64,000 nucleotides of DNA from Diadema setosum (GCA_033980235.1 CM067070.1:5006978-5070977); one strand, 5' to 3'. Numbered from the stretch's first letter, positions 14,328 through 27,509 are shown. The notes: generated by a model from the letters alone, not told the origin. Translations and numbers: made by a program.

Positions 14328-14333
<6 letters not shown>

Positions 14334-14386
<53 letters not shown>
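14334..14386. repeat. (TA)n microsatellite
   Basis: About 26 TA units, present in copy 2 of the tandem segment and absent at the matching place in copy 1. Confidence 0.95.
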
Positions 14387-14389
<3 letters not shown>

Positions 14390-14647
14390 CAGGCAAAGCA
14401 TCATCGAGAAGTGATCTTCACTAATGATACTATTCAATAAAAGAATTGGATAACTGGAAAGAGAGGGAGAGAGATCAAAGAGGGTGGGGGAGAAATATGA
14501 TGGTCTTCTAAATTCTTTTTGATGGATGGTAATCCGATCACACTTTAGCAATCGAAATGTAATGTTACATCCGGTCAGGTTTGCCTATCTATGTTATGGC
14601 AATATCTTTTTAGATTGTATATACGGGCAAAATATCTGTTTCTGTTG

Positions 14648-15626
14648 GTACCACCTGAGGTGGCAAAACCTTTTTGGTGTCAGTTTGTTTGTCGGGCAGA
14701 GATATGCTTATCAAACTATGATAGCATTTCCAAATGAGTAGCTTAGTCATAAAAAATGATTTTTAAAACCAATTTGGTCTCGTTTTTATATCCCTATACT
14801 TCTGAATCGAAACTAACCGCTATACAAAGAAGAGCACTGTCTTCCTTATGTCCACAGGTGTTCTGTTGTAAACGCGATGCGCTTAGTCTTTATTCAAGGC
14901 AGCGAAGGGAATATCCAAAGGGTTATGATGTCCACAGCTGTCACGCGGTGCGCTTAGTCTTTATCTGGACCAATGTACCGTTATAATATCTAAAGTTCCT
15001 CATAAAAGGGATCATCTATACTATTTTTATACTACCCTCTAAACAAATAAATCAATTTTAAACAAAAATCACTCTGTTTATTTACAATAATATTCATTAT
15101 AATGTATTGTAGTGTACCGGTACATTGTTTTTGCATTATCCTTTTTTGTTGGATGAAAATAAAGCGACATCGGCGTGATGTTAGCGTTTTCACACTTGCG
15201 TTTTTGCCGGAAAATGTTAAATAATTGCAAAATACGGTAAAATTCAAGAGGAATCTTTTTTTTTTATTTGATTGTTGTTGTTGTTTTCAGATAAAAGGAT
15301 ATACACTGTATCATAAGCAGCTTTGGATATTCCCTTCGCCGTCTAGAATGAAGACTAAGCGCACCGCGTTTACAGCAGAATACCTGTGAACATGCCATAG
15401 AGCTGCATTTTGCAGCTCTACGGAACATACAGAAAACAGCGCTCCTCTTTGTAAACGGTTAGTTTCGATTCAGAAGTATAGGGATATAACAACGAGACCA
15501 AATTGGTTAAAAATTCATTTATTATGACTAAGCTACTCATTTGGAAATGCTGTCATAGCTTGACAAGCATATCTATGCCCGACAAACAAAATGACACCAA
15601 AAAGGTTTTGCCACCTCAGGTGGTAC
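14648..15626. mobile_element. 979-bp foldback element with arms of about 290 bp
   Basis: Begins GTACCACCTGAGGTGGCAAA and ends with the exact reverse complement. Similarity between the arms continues for roughly 290 bp on each side with a few mismatches and one 30-40 bp insertion in the right arm, itself a small hairpin around AGAGCTGCA/TGCAGCTCT. The middle is AT-rich and non-coding. Absent from tandem copy 1. A second, one-armed copy lies at 21331-22045. Confidence 0.8.
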
Positions 15627-16228
15627 AAATATCTGGCCTGGCCCATGGACTATTAGAATGCCAATAGAGAACTTACTTTCGTCTCTATATGAGAGAGTGG
15701 TTTTGGGTTGTTTTGTTTTGTTTTGTTTTGTTTTTTTTCAAACAGAGTCGAAGGTGAGCATTTCCGAGTTCGTCAGAGAAGTTCACTCAATTTAGCAACA
15801 AAAGGATTGCCACCTGGAAGATGAAGAAGTCGGCATGACCATGGAAGAATGGTGAACACGTGCCACACAGGCTTAAAGGCTTAGCATCGATACAACACTT
15901 CATAAAATAATGAAAAGACAACATGTTTGTTGAAATTAAAACATTTCTCCCGACATTCTGCGATCTCTCATAGCAAACGGCTACTTCCCATGAAATTATC
16001 TTCTTTTCTGTCAAGAGCGTAAATCAATATTTATTTCATTGTGTGTATCAATCATCCCCCGATAAAAGACAGAAAATAAAGTACTTTTCTCATTCACTAT
16101 GCATAATTTATAAAGCAAACAAGCATTTGCTGCAACCGTTTATGAATATGAAAATGCGGCAACGCGATTTCATGAACTTTATATAATTCGAATGAAAACA
16201 TGTACATAAATTCAGAGATAGAGAGAAG

Positions 16229-17340
16229 ACACATGCACAATAAGTTCTTAAACCACTTTAGTAATAGCGATAAAACATTATTTACATCAGTTAAAAAGAA
16301 GTTAATTTCTTACTTTTACTGCTCGAAATACCTTACTCCCAAGAAGTCGAGTGTTACACAAGGGCTCCATAATCACATCTCGGTCTTTCGCAGAATTGAA
16401 TAAGCGCTTTGCAAATTTTGACCGCTTTCTACAAATTTGAATAAAAAATAGATATTTTCTTCTTCTTTTTTGCATAAGTTGTCATATCCGATTGACTGAA
16501 AATGGATTGAACTACAACCACTCGCGTATGGCTAATATCCTTGCAACTCAATGATTGCAAATCATTTAGACTTATAAACTTACGAAACAAATGAACTAAA
16601 GACCCAGATTTCTAAACATTTTGAATAATTTATCGAGCGACTACGGCTGAAAAGAAGCAGATTATAAAGAATTCATACAAAAATATAGAAACAGACTACA
16701 CAGGCGAAATCACTATTGTCACTTTCAACGTAATATGGGATATAATTTTATCTAATATACTTTTTTAACTGTTGCAGATATCAAATACCGATCGTTATTT
16801 TCATAGACAATTTCTCCAAATGCTATAAGCGTATGAGAGAAAATTTGTGAGATGTGTCTTGTTTATTTGCTTTATTGCAGCGTATTTCGTTGTATTTTAA
16901 TTTCTATAATAGATAAATGTTTGGAACATGCACATGAGAACTTGCACATTCGATTCCCAACAACCATAAAGTTATGGTTACGTAATACATCCGAAGCACA
17001 TCACTAACATCCATTCTATATGGACCGGTACAGAAAAAAAAAAAGAGACTGCCAGTAATCGACCTATGACCTTCTCTATTATGCTCTTAATCCCCTGCCC
17101 TTTTAGATTGCGTCAAAGAGAGGGTCTATCTAGGAATGTTTTTGTATCTGCATCCAGTCTATTCATATAGATACAATGTAACCTGATACTCAAATTGCCA
17201 TAATGAATATACGACTTCGATGAAGTAGCACAATCGACTGCGTTGTTTGTATGCCATACATCCTGTACTAGGTTTGTTCCGGGCCAAGTTGTCTTTTTTT
17301 TTTTAACGATTTTATAACATAATCAGAATATTATTCATGA
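16229..17340. repeat. Low-copy tandem segment, copy 3 (partial)
   Basis: 16229-16440 matches the start of copy 2. 16441-16800 is unmatched. 16810-17330 matches 10225-10760 of copy 1 (for example the TTGCACATTCGATTCCCAAC block). The copy stops by about 17340. Confidence 0.65.
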
Positions 17341-18690
17341 CGGTAGAACCCTTCAAACAACTATAAGTAACATTGCTGTCATGATAACACACAAAAACAA
17401 AAACATCAACACAACATGCAGGGACACGCTAAAGATTTTACTTTTGACTTTATGCAATTTGCCGAGTTTTGGTAAATCCCAGGACTCGGCAGCAAAAGAA
17501 GGCCAACATTTCATGCCAGTATGGTAAGCAGGTCGCCGTGCTGAGATGGCTTTCATAGAAAATCCGTAACATTACTGATATATACGACGTAGTATGCCAC
17601 AATTCTTTATCATGTAAATGTGTGCTAATAAGGTAGGTGCGTGCACACAATGCTCTTGACCGCCGCACGAACGTTTTTCACTCGAGTGTGGCAATTTGCA
17701 TAACGATGCAAATGAGATCGCGAGAGCGTGCGGATGGTTGCTTGTCATTGGTCAGTTTCCCAACCGTTGCAAAGGTCTGAATGTCGTTAAAATTTCACTC
17801 ATGTTTGCCGATATTTTGCTTGTTTATAGACATGATGTATGACCAATCATCACAAAATGTACACAGATGGCAACTTTGATGTATGTAGTCCCAGAAAATA
17901 TAATTCATTTTTAACATAGGCATCGAATTGTTGGTGAAATTCTAAGTTTAAAAATGCGTTTTCATTTCACTCGCTCAGCCCGAGTATACTCGGGTCTAGT
18001 CCACAGCGTGGAAAACGTCAGCCCGAGTATACTCGAGACACAAACGGGTTAAGAAAGAATGATGGGTTGTTGTTGTTGTTGTTTTAGGTTTAATGGCAAT
18101 TAGTCATAATTTTGACTATTTTTGCCAGACTATATAATATCTATATTTCCCTATGATTCAATCATTAATATTCATTTAAAAAAGATTAAATTCTATCATT
18201 AAATATCCATATTTCTTTTATTTCCAACCATATACATTATGTATGATATATATATATATATATATTTTTTTTTTTTGATTACACACATTTTTGTCATTCT
18301 CACTCAGTCAAAATGATTTGAATTACGCTGTTGTGGTATATACAGCTAGGGTGCCAGTTTTCGTAACTGCGACCGGCAGCCCCACACGCACAGCGTAGAT
18401 GGGTATGGGGCAGCGTAGATGCGTATCGGAGGCTGCTGGTCGTAGTTACAGTTTTCGGCACTTCAGCACATTTCCTTGTTTACGCGTTACCATCAATACT
18501 GCACCGTTTTAGCTCGGAATTTCGATATGAAATTGAACTATTTAAAAGGCCAATATTAATGATAACAAGTTCGGGCTATGTTCAAGCTAACAACCTGTTT
18601 CTTTCACGGGACGAAACAATACGACAGTCCTGCTTAGCGACGGCGTTTACGCTCAATCGCACGCACTACCGTATACGGCGATAGCTTGGG
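17341..18690. other. No gene; small palindromes
   Basis: No supported ORF. Two copies of CAGCCCGAGTATACTCG (each self-palindromic around TATA) lie at about 17987 and 18021, followed by AACGGGTTAAGAAA. A related block with ACGGGTTAAGAAA occurs near 35110-35150. A further hairpin lies around 18365-18455 (GTAACTGCGACC against GGTCGTAGTTAC). Confidence 0.5.
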
Positions 18691-19139
18691 TTAAAGCCCC
18701 CTCACACCTGAGCGAATGTAGGGGGACGAAGGGGGACGAATGAGAAATACGTACGAAATGCGCGCGAATTCAACGATTTCAAATAAAGTTGCCTTCAAAT
18801 CATCCGATTATAAACTAAAGTCGAATATGATCAACGAACGGTAAGCGAAGAATAAATATGACATGCGAAGGATAACGATTTTTCGGTTCACTTCTTTAAG
18901 TAAATTGCGGCCGAAGGCGAGCGAAGGGTTGATATGACCCGATAAGACGAACGAACAATGAGCAATGGTTTGATATGGCGTGCGATTGGAAACGAAGACG
19001 AAAGAATAGATCAGGCGTTCTCGAACGTGTGTGTGCGCTCATTGGGGAGTATAAGAGCGACCAGGTCCGTCCAGATTTCAGTGCGGCCAGAGAAATCATC
19101 TATGCAACATTTACATTTAAAGGACGAAAAAGATAAACA

Positions 19140-19506
19140 GTAAAATCAGCCGGAAGATTCCAGTATTTTTGGCACTGTAAACATTAATGTTTTTTTTTTC
19201 GCAAAAATTGTGCGAGTAAGTGGAAGGTGATAGTCATCACGATGACGAGTTGGGTAGATATGAAGAGAGTTATTTCTTATGAACATTTGCAAAAATGTCA
19301 GGAAGCTCATCAATTGAAAATTTATACATAAAAATACCAACATTATAATGAAACAAATCAATCAATTTCAGATTTTTGCTTCTACACAAAAGATCATTTG
19401 TGTGAAATAAATATCCAATATTACTAATTATTCTTAAAGCACGTTTTTGAAGAAAAAAAAAGGGTATCAAGCAAAAACTGAGATGAATTGCCCCAATTGC
19501 TATCAT
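19140..19506 (-). pseudogene. LINE reverse-transcriptase C-terminal fragment inside the Harbinger element
   Basis: On the minus strand two overlapping frames encode KRALRIISNIGYLFHTNDLL ... VGIFMYKFSIDELPD and then, after a frameshift, YPTRHRDDYHLPLTRTIFAKK. The same order and wording occurs at the C-terminus of the decayed LINE at 53.5-56.1 kb (VGIFMYKFSAKELPD, YPTRQSDAFHLPRTRTIFAKK), so both belong to one Jockey/CR1-group LINE family. The fragment is 5'-truncated and frameshifted and occupies the place where the transposase C-terminus should be. Confidence 0.8.
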
Positions 19507-19589
19507 TTTAGCAAAAAAAATAAATATTGAAACAGTAACAATGGAGGCGAGATGATAACAAATTTGACGTACCCATAAATTGACTTGAA

Positions 19590-20471
19590 CTACCCCCTTT
19601 CCCCTATTGTATCGTACCTACCACCAACATCGCCCAAGATAAATTTGTAGTCACTGTCCACTATGATAGCCAACAGGATTATACTAAAAAAGCCCTTGTA
19701 GTTGCAGCATAGCGAGCCGGACAGAGGAGGCTTTCTGATGACCACATGCTTGCCATCAATAGCTGCCACACAGTGGGGAAAATTCCACCGCTTGAAGAAT
19801 CCACCAGCAAGTTGTTTCCATCCATCAGGGGTTGAAGGGGCTGTCATGACTTCATCTGCATACTCGTCACATATGGCCTGACACACTTCCCTGGCCACTA
19901 CAGATAGGGTGTTTTCAGGCACCGTCCACCCATACTGCATGTCGGAGTACTTGGTGCCAGACACAAGATGACAGAGAGTAGCTGCCAACTTGAGACCTTC
20001 TTCCAGCGGCTCCCTGTACCAGGTGTACTGCCTCCTGATTCTTCCTCTGACCCTCTCCAGGATTTCATCGTAGAGTTCAGGGGGCATGCAGAGAAATTTC
20101 TTGAAAGTCGAAGGGTCTTCTCTTCGGAGCTCAACCAACAGCTGGTCGTAGATTCCAAAAGCCCTTCTTCTGGCAGGGTTCAGCCACGTCCTTCTCCAGA
20201 TACGACGTCGTCTGAAGCCTCGTCTCCATCTGAAACGGCCTCTGATGAACTGGTGTAGGTTCAGCTGCTGATGTATAATATCATTCTTAGCCATTGCCAG
20301 TAAACACTGGATTCTGAGGCGGGCTGCATCTTCCATTTTTCTGAAGAAACTTTCAGATGGAATGTTTATATATGAGTAGCGTGGCGAGTGGCTGGTCACA
20401 GAGAGCAGCTCAGCATTCGCAAATTTTTTCGTCAGGTCATTCGCTCGTATTCGTATCACTTCGCAATCCAT
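19590..20471 (-). pseudogene. PIF/Harbinger transposase (DDE_Tnp_4), C-terminally truncated
   Basis: The 293-codon frame encodes a nuclease that would act on the terminal repeats of this and related elements. Residues 80-100 are a strongly basic Arg-rich stretch. Residues 105-235 match the Harbinger N-terminal region (FLCMPPELYDEIL, GTKYSDMQYGW). CVAAIDGKHVVIRKPP at 234-249 carries the first catalytic Asp (D239), and IIVDSDYKFILGDVGG at 269-284 the second (D272). After GDVGG the sequence departs from the family; the G-x-x-SD segment and the third catalytic acidic residue, expected in another 100 or so residues, are missing. Full family members are usually about 380-420 residues. The start is the first ATG of the frame. 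The protein is predicted non-functional, but the N-terminal two thirds is uninterrupted, so the break is recent relative to general decay. The companion Myb/MADF protein of autonomous Harbinger elements was not found. Confidence 0.85.
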
Positions 20472-20980
20472 AGTTTGTCATAGTATCTCTTAGACTTGCC
20501 TTCGTGTATGCATCGCCTTTCAAATTTAGTAAAAGTCAATCTTAATTTCCCTTCGCATATAAGATGGCAAGCGAAAATACGTTTGTCATAGTATCTTCGT
20601 TTCTATGCGTAAGTCATATTTAGTCATCGTGTTGCTTCGTTTAGGGTTCTTTCGAGATCGGTCCACCTTGGCAAAAGCGCGATGAGGGACTATGCGTGAC
20701 GATAGCACACGAACGATAAACGAACGATTACCGCAGACTAAATAAGAGATGCAAATGACAGACGATTTTTCAATTCGTCGGGAAATTTTAAACATGTTCA
20801 AAAATCCCGTGCGAATTTGAATAATCGCAACTGTTAGTTCAGAAGGTGTACGAACCCAAACACGAAGGGTAAATATGACTTACTATCAATTACCATTGAA
20901 AACGATTTTTCCAAAATGCCTTTCGCCAGCCATCGCAAGTCATATTTCAGGCAATTCGCTCAGGTGTGAGGGGGCCATTA

Positions 20981-21330
20981 GGGTTAGGATCGCAGGATAG
21001 GTCTATCATTAACTATTCTAACCAATACGGCAGTCCGAATGTAAACTGAAGTGCGTTTGTGTCCGTGCCGCTGCCGCCGCATGAATGAGTCGGTAAGCGT
21101 TATGTGTCGGCTGCGGTGACTTAGTTGCCGCAAGTTTTTAAGTCACAAACAATAGGAAACAGTAAAAAGAAAGGCACGCAATGCGTATTACAACAAGCGT
21201 CTTTTAGCAAGGGCCTTGATCGCTTCCATTCTCCTCCCATGTTGTTGTCAATGGAAACTAAAGGAGATGCGTTTAGCAAGTACCAATACCTATAGTCCAT
21301 GGGCGAAGAGCCGAAAAATGGGTTGTTAGT
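20981..21330. other. No gene recognised
   Basis: Unique-looking sequence between the Harbinger right end and the foldback relic. No ORF or RNA gene seen. Confidence 0.4.
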
Positions 21331-22045
21331 ACCACTCGAGGTGGCAAAACCTTTTTGGTGTCATTTTGTTTGTCGGACATAGATACGCTTATCAAGCTAT
21401 GATAGCATTTCCAAATGAGTAGCTTAGTCATAATAAATGAATTTTTAACCAATTTGATCTCGTTTTTAAATCCCTATACTTCTGAATCGAAACTAACCGC
21501 TATACAAAGAAGAGCACTGCCTTCTGTATGTCCACAGGTGTTCTGTTGTAAACGCGGTGCGCTTAGTCTTTATTCAAGGCAGCAAAGGGAATATCTAAAG
21601 GGTTATGATGTCCACAGCTGTCACGCGGTGCGCTTAGTCTTTATCTAGAACAATGTACCGTTATCATATCTAAAGTTCCTAATAAAAGGGATTATCTATA
21701 CTGTTTTTATACCACCCTCTCAACAAATACATCAGTTATAAACAAAAATCACTCTGTTCATTTACAACATTATTAACTATAATGTATTGTAGTGTACCGG
21801 TACATTGTTTTTGCATAACCTTTCATTGTTGAATGGAAATAAAGCGACATTGGCATGGTATTAGCGTTTTCACCGTAGCGTTTTCAGCGGAAAATGATCA
21901 TAATTGAAAAATACGCTAAAATTCACGAGAAATTGATTTGTTGTTGTTGTTGTTTTTAGATAAAGGGATATACACTGTATTATAACCTTTGGATATTCCC
22001 TTTATCGTCTTGAATATTAGACTAAGCGCCGTGGACATCATAACC
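21331..22045. mobile_element. One-armed copy of the 979-bp foldback element
   Basis: 21333-21900 matches 14648-15200 (GAGGTGGCAAAACCTTTTTG, the shared GCGCTTAGTCTTTAT blocks, the TGTACCGGTACATTG palindrome). The match continues to about 22045 with ATATACACTGTAT and GGATATTCCCTTT. The outer right arm is missing, replaced by unrelated sequence after CATAACCCATG. Confidence 0.75.
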
Positions 22046-22364
22046 CATGTTAAGTTAATTAACGATAGTCGTCTTTTCAGATCGTGTTCTTTGTGTGTAC
22101 TAAAAACCCTCTAATAATGCACATGGTCGTAATGTTGCAGAGCATCAACGACTGCTTTCGTGTCTGCTCTGCTGCAGATGTATACAGCCGTAACATTCTG
22201 ACTTCCCGCCATATTAGGCACATTTCCCTTACAGGCGTTGCGTCCACATTATTTATCGCTTTTATCGCGCTTGCCGAAGCTGCACATAATTTATACTAAA
22301 CGTATCAGAAGCAAATGTTGATGTATAGGCCTGACAGCTTCATGTTGTTGTTGTTTTTTTTTTT
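22046..22364. other. No gene recognised
   Basis: An open frame of 71 codons (22084-22299) has no recognisable domain. A T-run with a TTG motif precedes the family R hairpin. Confidence 0.4.
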
Positions 22365-25300
22365 AGGTGATCCGAGTATCCTCTCGGATCACCTTCTGTA
22401 TCTGTACTGATTCTTTGTTTTCCTTCTTCTTCTTTATTTCTGGACAAAATTTGTGTATCGATTAGCTCAGAAATTCCTCTTCCTATCAATGTCAAAATTA
22501 TACCATATGTGTATCATGTCCCAAAGACGACGGGTCAAGTAAAATCTTAGTGATCAGTCGACCGTGACGTCACTATGACGTCATTATATGAAAACACATT
22601 TTCAATCATATCTCGATAATGGAATGGAATTATTCAATGAAATTTACGTCACATATAGTTCAAGTCAAGCGCATTCTACTCATATAATCAAAATTCATAT
22701 TTTCTCTTGAAACGTGCGCGTACGCGCGCGTTGAAATATTTGTATGCTCCAATCGAGCTGAAAATTTTTTTGCACACGTTTCAGACCATTTGGAGCATTT
22801 TTTGAAAAATTGAAAAAATCGGACGGACGCGTACGCGCGCGCACATATACGCACGCACAGCTCATATGCAATGAAAATTTCCCGTTTTTTCACTTTGATC
22901 GGATGTCTGAAATGTCAAGGAATATTTCTACCAAGTTTCAAGTCAATCCCACTCAAAATGACGTCATACGGTTCCGTCAAAGTTGAAATTCCGCGCGCGC
23001 GTCAATGGCGATATACAGTGCAACAATGCCAAAAAACTGCCAATTTTAAATCCGATTTTACTCGTCAGGATGGACGGTGACCCCCCATTTTCTTTACATA
23101 TTCTGAAAGCTGATGAGTTGTACATGTCATTTCATGGGTTGGCAATGCTGGAAAAATGATTAAAATATATCAAATTTCTTAATAAAGTTAAAAAAGTAAA
23201 TTTTCAAAATGACGTCATCAAATTTCAAGTTCATTCAAGCGTATCTCACTTATTCTTTAGTTGATTTTCGTCCAAATTTCAATATGTTGTAGCTTATTAA
23301 ATGGTTTTTCAGATATATAATAACAACAATTTGATTGGATGACGGCATCACCTCGTAAAAAGGGATTAAAAGTAACATTGTTAAATTTGACCAGTTTACG
23401 TGTTATCTCTATGGGAGTGCAGTTTTTCTGGAAATGAAAACTGACATGACTATCTTTATCGAGCACTAGCTCACTTATGCTTCGGTGAATTTCTCCCATA
23501 TTTTAATATGTTCTAGCTGAGACTTTGGGCTATCGTTATGTGCCCTTCGTTTTTTCATACGGAGTCGGCATCATGCCCAAAAACTTGGTTGAAATTAAAG
23601 CTTATCTTCCATGTATTTTCATATTCCTTTCTTTCTGCAACTTTCTTTGCAATAACTCAAGAAAAACAAGCTCTATCAGCCCAATATTTTGCACATGTTT
23701 AGTTTATGTCACGTACATTATTTCATAAAATAACAACTACTTGATCGGGCACCTTCTTGGGTATGTAAATTAGGGTCAAAGGTCAAAAATGTTTCATCCT
23801 GTATCTTGGTGAATACATGTCTCATCTTTCCCATATTTTGCATACGTAAAGACCATGTTACAAGGATCATTTCACAAAATAACCAATTTTTGCTCAGACG
23901 CCATCTTGTCTGTGCAAAGTAGGGTCAAAGGTCATATGTACTTCTTTCTTTATCTTCATTATGACGTGTTATCTCTATGGGAGGGAATTTGTCTAGATGT
24001 GAAAATTGACATGATTGTCTTTATCGACGACTAGCTCACTTACCCTTCGGTGAATTTCGTCCAGATTTTAGTATGTTGTAGCCAATTTAATACTCTTTAA
24101 GTTTTATTCATCAAAGTTTTAATCGGATGATGTCTTCACCTCGTGAAAATGGATATAATGTAACCTTGTCAAATTTAACCAGTTTACGTGTTATCTCTAT
24201 GGGAGGGAATTTTTCTGGAAATGAAAATTGACATGACGGTCTTTATCGAGCACTAGCTCACTTACTCTTTGGTGAATTTCTCCCAGATTTTAGTATGTTG
24301 TAGCTGAGACTTTGAGCTGTCGTCAGCGTTCTCTCTATTTTTTTATACGACGCCGAGATCACGTCAAAAAACTTGGTTGAAATCAAACTTATCTTCGATG
24401 TATTGAGATATTTCTTTCTTTCTGCAACTTTCTCTGCAATAACTCAAGAAAAACACCCCCTATCATCCCCATATTTTGCACATGTTTAGTTCATGTCACG
24501 TACAGTATTTCATAAAATAACAACTACTTGATCAGACGTCATCTTGGGTATGTAAATTAGGGTCAAAGGTCATAAATGTATCATCTTGTATCTTGGTGAA
24601 TACATGTCTTATCTTTTCCATATTTTGCACACGTAAAGACCATGTTACAAGGATCATTTCACAAAATAACCACTTTTTGCTCAGATGCCATCTTGGCTGT
24701 GCAAAGTGGGGTCAAAGGTCATATGTACTTCTTTCTTTATCTTCGTTATGACGTGTTATCTCTATGGGAGGGATTTTTTGTAGATGTGAAAATTGACATG
24801 ATTGTCTTTATCGAGCACTAGCTCACTTATGCTTCAGTGAATTTCTCCCAGATTTTAATAGGTTGTAGCTGAGACTTTGGGCTATCAAAAGTGTGCCCTC
24901 ATTTTTTGATACGATGTCGGGACCACGTCAAAAAATGTGGTTGAAATTAAAGCTTATCTTCGATGTATTGAGATACTTCTTTCTTTCTGCAACTTTCTCT
25001 GCAATAACTCAAGAAAAACAGGCCTTATCACCCCCATATTTTGCACATGTTTAGTTCATGTCACGTACATTATTTCATAAATTAACAACTACTTGATCAG
25101 ACGTCATCTTGGGTATGTAAATTAGGGTCAAAGGTCATAAATGTATCATCCTGTATCTTGGTGAATACATGTCCTATCTTTCCCATATTTTGCACACGTA
25201 AAGACCATGTTACAAGGATCATTTCACAAAATAACCACTTTTTGCTCAGATGCCATCTTGTCTGTGCAAATTGGGGTCAAAGGTCAAATATACTTCATTC

Positions 25301-25514
25301 TGTATCTTCGTTAGTGTATACGGAATTGTGTACCATAGATGTCAGGTCTGACTACCTTTTCTAAATGAGAATCCAAACATCACACGGCCAATGTCCACTA
25401 AACACAGATGAAACCGGTATGGTCATGCCTATTGGGATCAGGAGACTCAAATCGTTGATTTACGAACGGATCGGATCACCTAATTTGTCAGTGTTGACAA
25501 ATTCCAAGTCTAGT
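22365..25514 (-). repeat. Family R repeat, copy R2 (inverted, three central blocks)
   Basis: Runs opposite to R1, R4 and R5. Its 3' terminal hairpin (arms AGGTGATCCGAG and CTCGGATCACCT in family orientation) is at 22365-22394 and its 5' palindrome at about 25478-25503, ending AGTCTAGT at 25514. The central block occurs three times, giving six exact DR1 sites: 23773, 23922, 24560, 24709, 25125 and 25274. CRE palindromes are at 22565, 22576, 22959 and 23210. This is the longest copy (3150 bp), and the length difference comes from block number. Confidence 0.9.
23773..25286 (-). promoter_or_regulatory. Six exact DR1 nuclear-receptor half-site pairs in R2
   Basis: GGGTCAAAGGTCA (two AGGTCA-type half-sites in direct repeat, one base apart) begins at 23773, 23922, 24560, 24709, 25125 and 25274, always in the same direction and in pairs 149 bp apart. 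DR1 is the known binding form for HNF4, RXR heterodimers and COUP-TF. The match is seen; occupancy is inference. Confidence 0.6.
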
Positions 25515-27475
25515 TATAATTACGATTGTATCATATTAACTTAAAATTATAGTACTTCTTATTCTCGGTCACTTTTGTGATATCATAGCATATAAAGAAC
25601 CATTAACTTGTAGCTTAAACCTATCTTTATTTATTTATTTATTATTATTATTTTTTTTTTACAGAACACCACATTTACAGTTGTAATCTTTCTGCATTTG
25701 AGAAGTTGAGTATAGACCGATAATCATATTTACAATTATATTCGGAATTAATACTTAAAAGGCCGTCCTCGTTTCGTTTTGTATTCACAAATCTGATACT
25801 GAAATAAGTGATTGCTTGATTACTTTCGGGTAAAGGAACCACCGGAAAAGGAACGCATTTATCTGTTTATGTTTTTTTTTTTCTTAACGAACCTAAGCTA
25901 ATAGCGAACCATATGAATTTTGTGATCTATGAACCTTCAGAGTAATCAATAACCCCCCCCCTCCCAACAAAAGGAAGCATTTCATTGCCATACGTTGTCA
26001 ATAGTGATAAAAGGCCAGTTTTTATTTCGTAGTGCGTCTCAGTACTCCTGTGTTTATTTTTAAGGATGTGGCTTCTCTTTATGATTGCGATTGATGTTCA
26101 ACTATTTCTTTCCCGTAAGCTTGAAAAAGAAGAAGCTAAAATTCAGGTGGGGAGACGAGTTTTCTTCCATAAGATACAATCATTAAGACATACATTTATT
26201 CCCAAAAGTTGTGTGATTGCTTATGCGCTAAAGAATTTTGTCCATTACGTGTATCAGGCACTAAACAAAACGGTTGAAATCTGCTGAAAATTGAACTTCG
26301 TTTTCTTTCTTCTTTTTTTTTCTGTGTGTAATTTCATTTCCATTTCAAGCGGGGATAGACGACAAGAAATTAGTTTGTCTATACTGGTGGGAGACATTAG
26401 TGTTCCGGTACATACTCCGCATTTAAACAGTCGTCATATTGTCGTAGTCATAATCAGATAATGGACACGTGATATATTATAAAAATGAAAATACAAAACA
26501 ACGAACACGTCATATCATGTACAAACATTATTAGCTTTAATGAATTATACTTACATGAAATATTCTGCATAAAAAAAAACACGCGTGCCAATTAAACAAT
26601 ATCAAATTGAACAATATCATAGAATTAAACGAACACACAGCGATATCATGCACGGCAGATCAAATCAAGTTCAGTTGGTGAGAAAGCTAATTGAAGATAT
26701 AAAGTTGACTTATTTACGTTTTCCTTTCTATTTATGAAAACAGAATAACATTGTATATCTATTGACGCGGATTGTCTCTGTTGCAAACTATTGCCAAAGA
26801 TAGCATTGTTAATCTTCTGAGCAAAGCCGAATCCTTAAAGTACTGTAATTTTTGCTTGATAATGTAATAACCCATATAACTTTATAAAGGACTCGCAAAT
26901 TTAAAGTTTCAAACCGAATACTAAAACATTACATTGTACACGGTCTATTAAAAAAAAAAATCATTTGAATGCGTTGTGTTAGGATTTAATAGCATATATC
27001 TGCCTTTTATTTTCCTCATGTAAAGCGCACAAAAACGTAACCGAAATTACCGAATACAGTGGAATGCCTTATCATTAGAAGTATATCCCATTCCTTTTCC
27101 TTTTCTTTGCTTGAAGCAGTAGTCAAACCATGTGTCATTTTCGAAGCGACATCACTTGGGAATTAGAATGTATGAAGATGATCGTTACTCGTGTATTTCG
27201 CGCTATTATTATAGCATTTGCATTTTCCAACTGTTATTGACAGTATTTTGTTACTGTATGCTTACGATTACGAATGTCGGTTATGAATTCAAAAGACTAG
27301 TTCATCAATCGAACTTTAAAGGTAATAGTTGTGTTGAAAGTAGTTCGGTACAATTTCAAAACGCAATCGAAGTCATCGTCACAGGGTGAACTAATAGAGA
27401 ATAAAAAGGCGCGGTTACCTCAATCATGTCGTAGTTCGATTAGGCATGATGGGTAAAGTGAATTCATGACTTGTT

Positions 27476-27509
<34 letters not shown>

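Larger units (their letters stand above)
12890..16228. repeat. Low-copy tandem segment, copy 2
   Basis: Its first 190 bp (12890-13080) match 16225-16440 (start of copy 3). The rest aligns with copy 1 as described there. It is longer than copy 1 because of a 177-bp MITE (13256-13432), a (TA)n expansion at 14334-14386 and a 979-bp foldback element (14648-15626). Confidence 0.75.
18694..20977 (-). mobile_element. PIF/Harbinger DNA transposon, 2284 bp, TTA target duplication
   Basis: Terminal inverted repeats share GCCCCCTCACACCTGAGCGA at 18696-18715 and in reverse complement at about 20956-20975; only the outer two bases differ. TTA flanks both sides (18691-18693 and 20978-20980), the TWA duplication typical of PIF/Harbinger. 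The subterminal regions hold several ATATGAC/GTCATAT motifs in mirrored orientation, which may be transposase-binding repeats. The transposase lies on the minus strand. A LINE fragment sits between the transposase and the left end, so this copy cannot encode a full transposase. Confidence 0.85.

Noticed and set aside
23773..25286. Regularly spaced repeats considered as a CRISPR array
   Set aside because: The spacers are themselves repeats, the repeat unit is hundreds of bases long, and the context is eukaryotic.
26066..26287. 73-codon open frame with a hydrophobic start
   Set aside because: Length is within chance for this region and there is no domain or context; not supported as a secreted peptide.
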